Shown here in pieces: positions 1 to 4,822 of a stretch of 5,960 nt of DNA. The first letter of the stretch is position 1. Every line of letters begins with the position of its first letter. Both the position numbers and the translations under genes were made by a program. Below the pieces are notes generated by a model that saw only the letters and a program-made list of their open reading frames with translations, searched no databases and was not told the origin of the DNA. Location of the stretch: positions 1 through 5,960 of the forward strand of contig JACPLZ010000017.1 in the NCBI GenBank assembly GCA_016186245.1, read 5' to 3'. Origin of the DNA: Candidatus Peregrinibacteria bacterium. Its GTDB lineage: Bacteria; Patescibacteriota; Gracilibacteria; UBA1369; LOWO2-01-FULL-3.

Positions 1-94
1 GTCATCCTGAACTTAACTGTGTCATCCTGAACTTAACTGTGTCATCCTGAACTTAACTGTGTCATCCTGAACTTAACTGTGTCATCCTGAACTT
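1..94. repeat. 20-bp tandem repeat array
   Basis: Four perfect, adjacent copies of the unit gtcatcctgaacttaactgt fill positions 1-80. A fifth copy is identical for its first 14 bases (81-94) and then runs into a different end. The array begins at the window edge, so more copies may lie to the left. The unit starts with the same ten bases as the left arm of the palindrome that follows, so the array looks like repeated amplification of half of that element. There are no spacers, so it is not a CRISPR. It lies about 30 bp upstream of the metalloregulator start. No function is evident. Confidence 0.95.
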
Positions 95-107
95 GTTTCA
101 GGATCTA
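81..107. repeat. REP-like palindromic element
   Basis: Bases 84-91 (atcctgaa) pair perfectly with 97-104 (ttcaggat) around a 5-nt loop. The whole unit resembles the short, dispersed intergenic palindromes seen in many bacterial genomes; this is recognition from memory, not a search. It ends about 18 bp before the start codon of the regulator gene, so it could form a hairpin in the 5' leader or be an upstream terminator remnant, although no T-tract follows on either strand. Confidence 0.6.
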
Positions 108-124
108 CTCAATAAACACCGGAC

Positions 125-493
125 ATGGAACAAGAAGACTACCTTGAAACAATCTACAAAATCGCTCAAACACGCGACTACGTGCGTGTCTCCGACTTGG
201 CAAAAGAGCTCGGTTTAAGCAAGCCTTCGGTTACACAGATGATACAGCGCCTCCAAAAAGAAGGCTATATAATCCACAAAGCCTACGAACCGCTTAAATT
301 AACGAAAAAAGGCAAACTCATCGGCCAAAAAGTAGCCGAACGCCATGAAGTCCTGGCGGAGTTTTTCACGCTTTTAGAAATCCCGAAGCGCATCCAGGAA
401 AAAGACATCCACGGAATTGAGCACCACTTAAGCCCGATCACCCTCAAAAAACTCCGCGCAGTGACAAAAAGATTAAATGGCAAGAAATTTTAA
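125..493 (+). CDS. mntR: DtxR/MntR-family metal-dependent transcriptional repressor
   Basis: This 122-residue protein is predicted to be a cytoplasmic, metal-sensing DNA-binding repressor of metal-uptake genes. Residues 1-60 form the winged helix-turn-helix (RVSDLAKELGLSKPSVTQMI, about 21-40, then the wing to about 64). Residues 65-118 are the dimerisation and metal-binding helices. Aligned with Bacillus subtilis MntR (offset 3), the ligands D8, E11, H77, E102 and H103 correspond to D5, E8, H74, E99 and H100 here. The MntR ligand E99 is replaced by H96 (DIHGIEHHLS), so metal choice is uncertain. It is shorter than typical MntR (about 142 residues), lacking the last C-terminal stretch, and has no SH3-like FeoA domain. 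No Shine-Dalgarno precedes the ATG. The Mn-type SOD 4.4 kb away is a plausible functional relative, but no operator is recognisable. The gene symbol is by closest resemblance only. Confidence 0.85.
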   Translation: MEQEDYLETIYKIAQTRDYVRVSDLAKELGLSKPSVTQMIQRLQKEGYIIHKAYEPLKLTKKGKLIGQKVAERHEVLAEFFTLLEIPKRIQEKDIHGIEHHLSPITLKKLRAVTKRLNGKKF

Positions 494-561
494 AATTCTC
501 TCTGCAGATACGCGCTTATACAATGCTGCGTAAAATCAATTCTCTGCGCCTGTTCGTCCTG
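490..561 (-). pseudogene. Detached original 3' end of the 383-codon gene (probable attachment-site scar)
   Basis: Read on the minus strand, this stretch encodes DEQAQRIDFTQHCISA, then YLQREF and a TAA stop at 490-492. The gene at 3671-4822 ends with the same 16 residues followed by FLQRM and a stop. Between the copies the core is identical at DNA level over 41 bp. In the next five codons toward the stop, four differences are synonymous and one is Phe/Tyr, as expected of two functional versions of one gene end. Reading upstream, the frame closes at a stop at 577-579, so only about 28 codons remain. The stop overlaps the convergent regulator's stop (491-493), the spacing expected of an original convergent gene pair. 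Confidence 0.75.
515..555. repeat. Direct repeat, left copy (candidate attL core)
   Basis: These 41 bp, starting cttatacaatgctgcg and ending gcgcctgttc, recur exactly at 3693-3733 in the same orientation. Identity is perfect across the core and weakens on both sides (one mismatch then three further matches to the right; 13 of 18 to the left). The core lies within protein-coding sequence of a gene 3' end in both places. This is the arrangement left by site-specific integration into a gene terminus. Confidence 0.85.
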
Positions 562-757
562 CCCAATTTGTGAGCCTTACGAGAGCAAGGTATTCAGTCT
601 CTCTGGACGCACTGACGGGTATGAAAAGGCGCCTGATCTCCCTATTCACCCGAATTGTAGGCACGGCTATATGCCGTTTATTGAACAATCATTTTCTCCG
701 AGTAAGCCCAAGAAAAACTGCTATTTCGTGAGGTATATAAGGAACCGGATAAAGTGA
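554..757 (+). pseudogene. Fragment of phage minor capsid / head-morphogenesis protein (C-terminal Cys-His motif)
   Basis: Plus-strand frame 2 between 554 and 757 has no start codon of its own. It reads through CPICEPYESKVFSLSG, a short Tyr/Pro linker, and HPNCRHGYMPFIEQSF. The CPxC...G(K)V(F/Y)S...P.HPNCRH...PF(I/V) pattern is characteristic of the C-terminus of Mu gpF-like and minor-capsid-2-like tailed-phage proteins, as recalled from the family. The recognisable part is about 560-697. It begins at the end of the left direct repeat, and its tail overlaps the end of the oppositely oriented RT gene (from 689). Most of the gene is missing, so this is a remnant. It suggests the island derives from a phage. 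Confidence 0.6.
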
Positions 758-1777
758 CTCATATTCCTGTTCCAATCCAGAGAGAATTCTCAATTTCTTT
801 GTCAGATGATACGAGTTGGCATGCTGTAGCATTCCAAGATAACTTTGTGCAGATTGGTTCAAACTTTCGCTGGTTCTTTTGCCTGCGAGCATTTCTTGTT
901 TTCGATTTTGAAATTTTCTGAACATTCTCTTTTTTGTTTTAGTTCGAATAACGCGACTATAAGGAAGGCAAACATATCCCAGAAAATCGACGCCTTGTTT
1001 CAAATTGCGTACAGAAATTTTTTGAGGATGAAGATGGAGTTTGAGTTTCTCTTGCAAGAAGCGATCAATACGCGAAATGGTCTTCCGCAGCAAGTCTTTA
1101 TCTTGGTGCAGTACGACAAAATCATCGGCGTATCGAAGATAATATTTGAGACGAAGCTCATGTTTAATAAATTGATCGAGCTGGTTCAAGTAAATATTTG
1201 CAAAAATCTGGGACGTTACATTACCCAGAGGGATGCCCGTTGAAAGCGTAGCCGAATAGCTTTCAATAATGGTTTGTGCCAACCAAAGAATATCGGAATC
1301 ATCGACTTTTTCTGATAAAAGTTCCATCAAAATATCGTGATTCACACTTGCAAAGAATTTCCGGATATCACATTTGAGTGCGTAACTTGGTTTTGAAAAA
1401 TTCTCACTGACTTTGCGCATTTGAGCATGTAAGTTTTTTACACCGATATGTGTTCCTTTTCCCATGCGCGATGAGTAGGAATGGAAAATAAAACTCTTAT
1501 CGAAGACTGCGTACAGATAGTTAAAAAGCGCATGATGCACGACGCGATCACGAACTCGTCCCTTACTGATGATTCGATATTTTGGATCCCATATCACAAA
1601 GTTTGCATAACTTCCATGGCGGTATATTTTCGAGATTAATTCCTGCGATAAATCGAAAATGTTTTCTTCAAGATTTTGTTCAAAATGCATCACATCTTCC
1701 TTTTTTCTCTTCCCGCGCTTAAACTCATCAAAGGCGATAAAAAGATTCTCGGGACTCACCAAATCGGCATATTTCAT
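689..1777 (-). CDS. DGR-type reverse transcriptase
   Basis: This 362-residue protein is predicted to copy the TR RNA into adenine-mutagenised cDNA that replaces the VR of the target gene. The RT core spans about residues 60-270. The first catalytic Asp is in CDIRKFF (D137). Motif 4 is GIPLGNVTSQ (181-190), the DGR-style version in place of QGxxxSP. The catalytic YADD is at 216-219, HPQK at 250-253 and FLGY at 265-268. A basic thumb and C-terminal region follows. There is no maturase X or HNH domain, which argues against a group II intron RT. The length is normal for a DGR RT. The ATG at 1775-1777 is the only good start: an in-frame TGA lies four codons upstream, and there is no Shine-Dalgarno. 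It is divergent from avd, with only 11 nt between the two start codons. Confidence 0.95.
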   Translation of the reverse strand: MKYADLVSPENLFIAFDEFKRGKRKKEDVMHFEQNLEENIFDLSQELISKIYRHGSYANFVIWDPKYRIISKGRVRDRVVHHALFNYLYAVFDKSFIFHSYSSRMGKGTHIGVKNLHAQMRKVSENFSKPSYALKCDIRKFFASVNHDILMELLSEKVDDSDILWLAQTIIESYSATLSTGIPLGNVTSQIFANIYLNQLDQFIKHELRLKYYLRYADDFVVLHQDKDLLRKTISRIDRFLQEKLKLHLHPQKISVRNLKQGVDFLGYVCLPYSRVIRTKTKKRMFRKFQNRKQEMLAGKRTSESLNQSAQSYLGMLQHANSYHLTKKLRILSGLEQEYESLYPVPYIPHEIAVFLGLTRRK

Positions 1778-1788
1778 AAAAATGTATC

Positions 1789-2130
1789 ATGAGCGACGAC
1801 CTGCCAATACTCCAGAAAATGTACGATCTTTACAAGGTTTTTTATCAATATTCCGTGCATTTGCCGAAAAAAGATCGTTTTGGCATTGGCCAAAGATGCG
1901 AAAATCAAATACTGGATTTGATAGAGCAAACTATTAAAGCGAGTAAATCGAGACGGGAAGATAAACAGGCTGTTCTCTATGATATCAGTTTGAAACTTGA
2001 TACGTTAAAGATTTTTGTAAGGCTTATGAAAGAGGTGAGGGCTATTGATCTTAAACAATACACGCTGCTTCAAGGGCACATTAACGAAATCGGGAAAATG
2101 CTTGGTGGCTGGATAAAATCAATGAATTAA
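1789..2130 (+). CDS. avd: Avd-like accessory protein of the retroelement (four-helix bundle)
   Basis: This 113-residue, mostly helical, basic protein has the pattern of CPR-type Avd / four-helix-bundle (S23/IVP-related) proteins: LPKKDRFGIGQ at 25-35, a Leu-rich helix with LDTLKIFVRL at 70-79, and the C-terminal IGKMLGGWIK at 101-110. In studied DGRs, Avd forms a pentameric barrel that binds the RT and template RNA and is needed for mutagenic retrohoming; the role here is by homology and position. An in-frame stop at 1777-1779 fixes the ATG at 1789 as the start, and there is no Shine-Dalgarno. Unusually, the gene is on the strand opposite RT, TR and target. It is divergent from RT and converges on the terminator that closes the TR transcript. 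Confidence 0.88.
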   Translation: MSDDLPILQKMYDLYKVFYQYSVHLPKKDRFGIGQRCENQILDLIEQTIKASKSRREDKQAVLYDISLKLDTLKIFVRLMKEVRAIDLKQYTLLQGHINEIGKMLGGWIKSMN

Positions 2131-2150
2131 AAAACCCCGCTAAGCGGGGT
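2129..2150 (-). terminator. Rho-independent terminator of the target-TR transcript
   Basis: Bases 2134-2140 (accccgc) pair with 2144-2150 (gcggggt) around a 3-nt loop. On the minus strand the stem is followed by five to six T residues (2133 down to 2129), the classic intrinsic terminator layout. On the plus strand it is followed by AAAA, so termination of avd would be weaker. It lies 20 bp past the 3' end of TR and would therefore end the RNA that contains TR. It overlaps the last bases of avd. Confidence 0.82.
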
Positions 2151-2169
2151 AAAACAGAGGAAGATACTG

Positions 2170-2284
2170 CCGAGCGCATCACGACCACCTATATTATCAT
2201 TAGGATTATCAGGATTGTAGTAGTTCAGTTCAACCTTGCGATTATCAGCATTAGGATTGAAATTGAGGTTAGGAACCGCGCCGT
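2170..2284 (-). repeat. DGR template repeat (TR)
   Basis: This 115-bp segment is the invariant template copied by the RT. It aligns without gaps to VR at 2573-2687 (offset 403) with 16 differences. On the minus (coding) strand 13 differences fall on TR adenines, of which TR has 33: eight A to G, four A to T, one A to C. The other three (plus-strand 2184, 2199, 2219) are TR thymines. Read in the VR frame, TR is rich in AAC/AAT codons (ten Asn), including NYYNPDNPNDNIGGRDAL near its end; nine of the ten Asn differ in VR. Asn AAY codons are typical of DGR templates because adenine mutation there yields many residues but no stops. TR is in the same orientation as target and RT. Confidence 0.96.
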
Positions 2285-2462
2285 ATATGTTCGATATCCA
2301 TCCAGAGACACCGGAGACCGATCACTCGTTCTCCTGAATTTTATTTGGAAGCATTGAGCTTTTGAAGACCCAAACCTTCACCAGATTTCGAACACGTAGT
2401 TTCTTTCCTGGTTTTTAATTGCCTTGGGAGTAGAAGGCGTACCCGCTACTGCATTACCAAAG

Positions 2463-2490
2463 ACCGCTCCAGTATAAACTATGGAGCGGT
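2463..2490. other. Hairpin between VR and TR
   Basis: Bases 2463-2471 (accgctcca) are perfectly complementary to 2482-2490 (tggagcggt), with a 10-nt loop. There is no T-tract directly after it on either strand, so it is not an obvious intrinsic terminator. It lies about 67 bp past the target stop codon in the minus direction, between VR and TR. It could fold in the TR-containing RNA or as a DNA cruciform. Function is unknown. Confidence 0.55.
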
Positions 2491-2512
2491 GAAATCTAGA
2501 AAAAATTTTCGG

Positions 2513-2525
2513 GGCGCTACGCGCC
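2513..2525. other. GC-rich hairpin just downstream of VR
   Basis: ggcgc (2513-2517) pairs with gcgcc (2521-2525) around a 3-nt loop, 31 bp beyond the target stop and 47 bp beyond the 3' end of VR. In the Bordetella phage DGR a short GC-rich hairpin or cruciform downstream of the VR enhances target recognition. By position this is a candidate equivalent, though it is further away than in that system. An A/T-rich stretch follows on the minus strand eight or so bases later, so a weak terminator is the alternative. Confidence 0.4.
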
Positions 2526-2556
2526 AAAGGTACAAGGGGCTAAGGAACCAAGGTTT

Positions 2557-3558
2557 TTAGGAAAGAAACGTACCGAGCGCATCACGTCCACCTACATCAT
2601 CCCTAGGAATAACAGGATAGTCGTAGCTCAGTCCAACCCTGCGAATATCAGCATCAGGATTGAAATGGAGGTCAGGAACCGCGCCGTCATCTTTACATCT
2701 CAAATCAGGGAATTGTGTACCAGTTTGTGTATCTGGAAGGTATGCATCGATTTTTTTATCAAAAATCGCTTTTTCTACAAGTTTTCTATAATCTGCTGGG
2801 GAAAGTTCATCAATGTTTGCTTCAGGATAAAGAGCACGAAGTCCCATGTCCAGACATTGGCGGAAATAAATCATGTATCCATTAGGGCCAAGATATTTTT
2901 TGCCCGCTGCCATTTTCGCAAGCTGATCGTTCGCAGATATTTTACGAAGTTCCAGTGGTAAATTGAGCATGTGAGGCAAGAAGGTCATACCTGCTTTGCC
3001 CGTTGGTCTCTGATTTTCCAAAGGTTTCATTGTTTTTGGATCAACTCTGCGATATTCAGAAAATCTGTGCCATATATAATTACGTATACCAGCCTTATCA
3101 ATTCTTGCATCAAAACCCTGTTCTGGAGTTGCGTTATCTACACCAAGAATAATTCGCTGTTCTAAATCCGGTTCTGCTTCTAGTCTTTTTACTAATTTTT
3201 GAAGGTCTGCTTCAGATACTTCAGCGCTGTCAAAAGCAGCGCCAAATTTATCTGCGCCTTTTTTATCAACTTCACCCCAGCGGAGAGCATCTTTCACGCG
3301 TTCTGTTCTTTTTGCTTCAAGATCGATGCCATGGGCACTGAGAAACTCTTTTGCCTGAACAAACTGGAGAAGTTTAGAAGGTACAGGTTCGCTTTCTGCG
3401 GCTGCTACCACGGCGCGAGCTTTATCACCAGTTTCTGTTGTTTCCCTTGAAATTCTACCTAAGACATCGTTAGAAATAAGACCTCGCTCTCGCAATTGGC
3501 GTACCAAAGCTTCAGCAGCTTCGGGTGTTGTGGGTAATTGAGGTTCTCCGTTAGCCAT
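2557..3558 (-). CDS. DGR target protein with C-terminal variable region
   Basis: This 333-residue protein has a C-terminus that is the diversified product of the retroelement. Residues 1-150 are charged and probably helical. A middle region (about 155-285) includes YIWHRFSEYRR and GPNGYMIYFRQCLDMGLRA. Residues 292-329 are encoded by VR, and the protein ends four residues later. Fourteen VR residues differ from the TR version: 296, 298, 302, 305, 307, 309, 311, 313, 314, 316, 317, 319, 321 and 322. The VR pattern (R-x-V-x-L ... GGRDAL) is compatible with the end of a C-type-lectin-like DGR domain, where GFRxA is usual, but no canonical Trp-rich motif is present, so the fold is unassigned. There is no signal peptide or membrane segment, so whether it reaches the surface is unclear. 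No Shine-Dalgarno precedes the ATG; the leader has a run of six C instead. Confidence 0.9.
   Translation of the reverse strand: MANGEPQLPTTPEAAEALVRQLRERGLISNDVLGRISRETTETGDKARAVVAAAESEPVPSKLLQFVQAKEFLSAHGIDLEAKRTERVKDALRWGEVDKKGADKFGAAFDSAEVSEADLQKLVKRLEAEPDLEQRIILGVDNATPEQGFDARIDKAGIRNYIWHRFSEYRRVDPKTMKPLENQRPTGKAGMTFLPHMLNLPLELRKISANDQLAKMAAGKKYLGPNGYMIYFRQCLDMGLRALYPEANIDELSPADYRKLVEKAIFDKKIDAYLPDTQTGTQFPDLRCKDDGAVPDLHFNPDADIRRVGLSYDYPVIPRDDVGGRDALGTFLS
2573..2687 (-). repeat. DGR variable repeat (VR)
   Basis: This is the recipient of mutagenic retrohoming, 115 bp inside the 3' end of the target gene and ending 13 bp before its stop codon. It is 99/115 identical to TR. All 13 substitutions at template adenines are non-synonymous, while the one difference near the 3' end (plus-strand 2587, T in TR and A in VR on the coding strand) is silent. 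That silent change lies in the stretch where IMH (in VR) and IMH* (in TR) normally differ. From 2573 to 2586 the two copies are identical and GC-rich, as expected for the initiation-of-homology segment. Confidence 0.96.
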
Positions 3559-3583
3559 AATGGGGGGTAATAGTTATGGTTCA

Positions 3584-3612
3584 ATCTTAAACCCATCCTT
3601 ACATTCTGTCAA
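3584..3612 (-). promoter_or_regulatory. Sigma70-like promoter of the target gene
   Basis: On the minus strand a perfect TTGACA (-35, plus-strand 3607-3612) is followed after 17 bp by TAAGAT (-10, plus-strand 3584-3589; four of six to consensus). Transcription would begin around 3576-3578, giving a leader of about 20 nt before the target ATG at 3558. It lies inside the island, so the DGR target is transcribed independently of the upstream 383-codon gene. The same transcript would run through VR and TR to the terminator at 2129-2150. Confidence 0.7.
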
Positions 3613-3670
3613 GTGCAAGTTTGCTTTCGTCAGATCTAGGTATAAAGGCTAACTGAAAACATTTCCAAGA

Positions 3671-4822
3671 CTACATTCTTTGCAAAAATGCACTTATACA
3701 ATGCTGCGTAAAATCAATTCTCTGCGCCTGTTCATCCAGTCCTGTTAAAAATCCACCGATAGCCATGCTTTCATTTTTTAATTTCAAAACTTTCGGTGAT
3801 CTGTTTTTCATTTTTGTCCACAATAAATCTCCGCTTTTCATCTGCAAATCTGCGCTTTTACTCAACCAAAAATCAATTTCCTCCATCAATTCCATTTTTT
3901 CATTTTCATTTAAACCATCACTCAAAACCGGATAAGCGCTAACCACTCCCTCAATATATGCACACATATTATGGCTTGTGGCTCTCTTATCTCTGTATCC
4001 ATCAATTCTCCAATCCGTATATTTCCTCACAAAATTAAAATAATCCGACCTGCCCGGCTCAATTTCATTCAAAATTTTTACCGCCGCCATGCCCCAGAGA
4101 TAAAAATTATTATCCGGTTCATCGCCATAAATCTTCGCAAAATATTTATAAGACTGATCAATAATTTCACGCACCACCACATCTCCATTCATCTGATAAT
4201 ACTTTGCCAGAGCCAATAATGCCTCTCCACTGGAAAAAGCGGATTCGCCAAAAAATCCCGGATCGACAGAATATGCGTCAAAAAATCCGCCGTTATTTTT
4301 TTTCGCGGCAAGAATAAAATTCAAATAATCATCAATAAGGGAATTATATTTTTCCTCATCTGCACGATCAAAATTTATCGCAGCAATCAAAGCAAGAGCA
4401 GTAGCGCCCAAAGAGCATTTTTCATTTACAAGTATAACGCAGCGAAATTGCCGCCCGCCTACATTTCCATACATGGAATTTTTTTCAAAATATCCAAGCG
4501 CAATATCGACATTTCCCTTCACATCGTATAAATCCCCATCCCGACTAATCAAAAACTCACTCAAAACAAACGCCGCCCCGGTTTGCCTGACCATATTGTC
4601 ATCATCAACATACCGGTCAAGAAAAGGGATATATTCATACCGAAAATGGCCATCGGACTCCTGGGTATTCTTAAGCCAGGCAACTCCATTCCGCATAATA
4701 TTCTCAATTTCCTCATTTGTAAGCGGTTTCCTTGTAATTTTTACATACCCTTCGCCTCTTACAGTTATAGGCAGCATCAACAATAAAACAGCCGCAACCA
4801 ACAATTTCTTTAATTTTCCCAT
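3671..4822 (-). CDS. Secreted alpha-helical protein of unknown function (alpha/alpha-toroid-like)
   Basis: This 383-residue protein is of unrecognised function. A signal peptide is evident: basic n-region KLKK, hydrophobic LLVAAVLLLMLPIT (7-20), cleavage near residue 23. The mature part shows repeated helical hairpins: AWLKNTQESDGHFRYEY (48-64, resembling the QxxDGxF motif of terpenoid-cyclase-like and glycosidase-like alpha/alpha toroids), DNMVRQTGAAFVLSEFL (75-91), SLGATALALIAAI (137-149), FSSGEALLALAKYYQ (196-210) and SHNMCAYIEGV (283-293). It ends with DEQAQRIDFTQHCISA (363-378). An extracytoplasmic carbohydrate- or lipid-related role is only a guess from the fold. The last 20 or so codons fall in the right direct repeat and its inner flank, so the present 3' end was probably supplied by the inserted island. 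It is divergent from sodA, with 47 bp between starts. Confidence 0.85.
   Translation of the reverse strand: MGKLKKLLVAAVLLLMLPITVRGEGYVKITRKPLTNEEIENIMRNGVAWLKNTQESDGHFRYEYIPFLDRYVDDDNMVRQTGAAFVLSEFLISRDGDLYDVKGNVDIALGYFEKNSMYGNVGGRQFRCVILVNEKCSLGATALALIAAINFDRADEEKYNSLIDDYLNFILAAKKNNGGFFDAYSVDPGFFGESAFSSGEALLALAKYYQMNGDVVVREIIDQSYKYFAKIYGDEPDNNFYLWGMAAVKILNEIEPGRSDYFNFVRKYTDWRIDGYRDKRATSHNMCAYIEGVVSAYPVLSDGLNENEKMELMEEIDFWLSKSADLQMKSGDLLWTKMKNRSPKVLKLKNESMAIGGFLTGLDEQAQRIDFTQHCISAFLQRM
3693..3733. repeat. Direct repeat, right copy (candidate attR core)
   Basis: This is identical over 41 bp to 515-555. It encodes residues of the C-terminal motif QAQRIDFTQHCIS of the 383-residue protein. Outside it (3734 upward) is the gene body. 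Inside it (3671-3692) is a short alternative 3' end whose codons differ mostly synonymously from those outside the left copy. This asymmetry marks the inner flank as the element-borne replacement end. Confidence 0.85.

Larger units (their letters stand above)
2131..2556 (-). other. Non-coding interval between avd and the target gene, housing the DGR template
   Basis: This 426-bp stretch has no convincing protein gene. From left to right it holds the terminator, TR (2170-2284), an unassigned stretch (2285-2462), a 9-bp-stem hairpin (2463-2490) and a GC-rich hairpin (2513-2525) just past the target stop codon. Two short minus-strand open frames exist, at about 2127-2321 (running through TR) and 2378-2539. 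Neither has a convincing start. No separate promoter for TR was recognised, so TR may be transcribed as the 3' part of the target mRNA. Confidence 0.7.
515..3733. mobile_element. Repeat-flanked island carrying a diversity-generating retroelement
   Basis: About 3.18 kb lies between the left edges of two identical 41-bp direct repeats. It contains a phage capsid-gene fragment immediately inside the left repeat and a complete DGR (RT, Avd, TR, target with VR). The repeats carry the same C-terminal codons of one gene, so the right end supplies a replacement gene end while the left end retains the displaced original. No integrase, transposase or resolvase is encoded inside, so the element is either decayed or mobilised in trans. 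Assignment as a prophage-derived or satellite-like island is inference from the layout. An alternative is a duplication of the gene end by unequal recombination. Confidence 0.65.

Noticed and set aside
1..94. Short repeat array as a CRISPR
   Set aside because: Units are directly adjacent 20-mers with no spacers, and there are no cas genes.
663..677. Small hairpin (acggc/gccgt) as terminator of RT or of the phage fragment
   Set aside because: The stem is only 5 bp, is within recognisable coding sequence of the phage fragment, and has no proper T-tract on the RT strand.
845..1243. Plus-strand open frame of 132 codons
   Set aside because: It lies wholly inside the RT gene on the other strand, whose catalytic motifs are intact, and its translation looks like no protein family.
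689..1777. RT as part of a group II intron or retron
   Set aside because: No maturase or endonuclease domain and no intron structure seen; motif 4 is of DGR type and a TR/VR pair is present.
1789..2130. Four-helix-bundle protein as a 23S rRNA intervening-sequence protein
   Set aside because: It is related in fold, but its position between TR and RT of a DGR makes Avd the better call.
2378..2539. Minus-strand open frame of about 54 codons, ending YVFEIW
   Set aside because: It has no start codon at its beginning, overlaps both hairpins and matches no family I recognise. It could be a gene-end remnant but cannot be supported.
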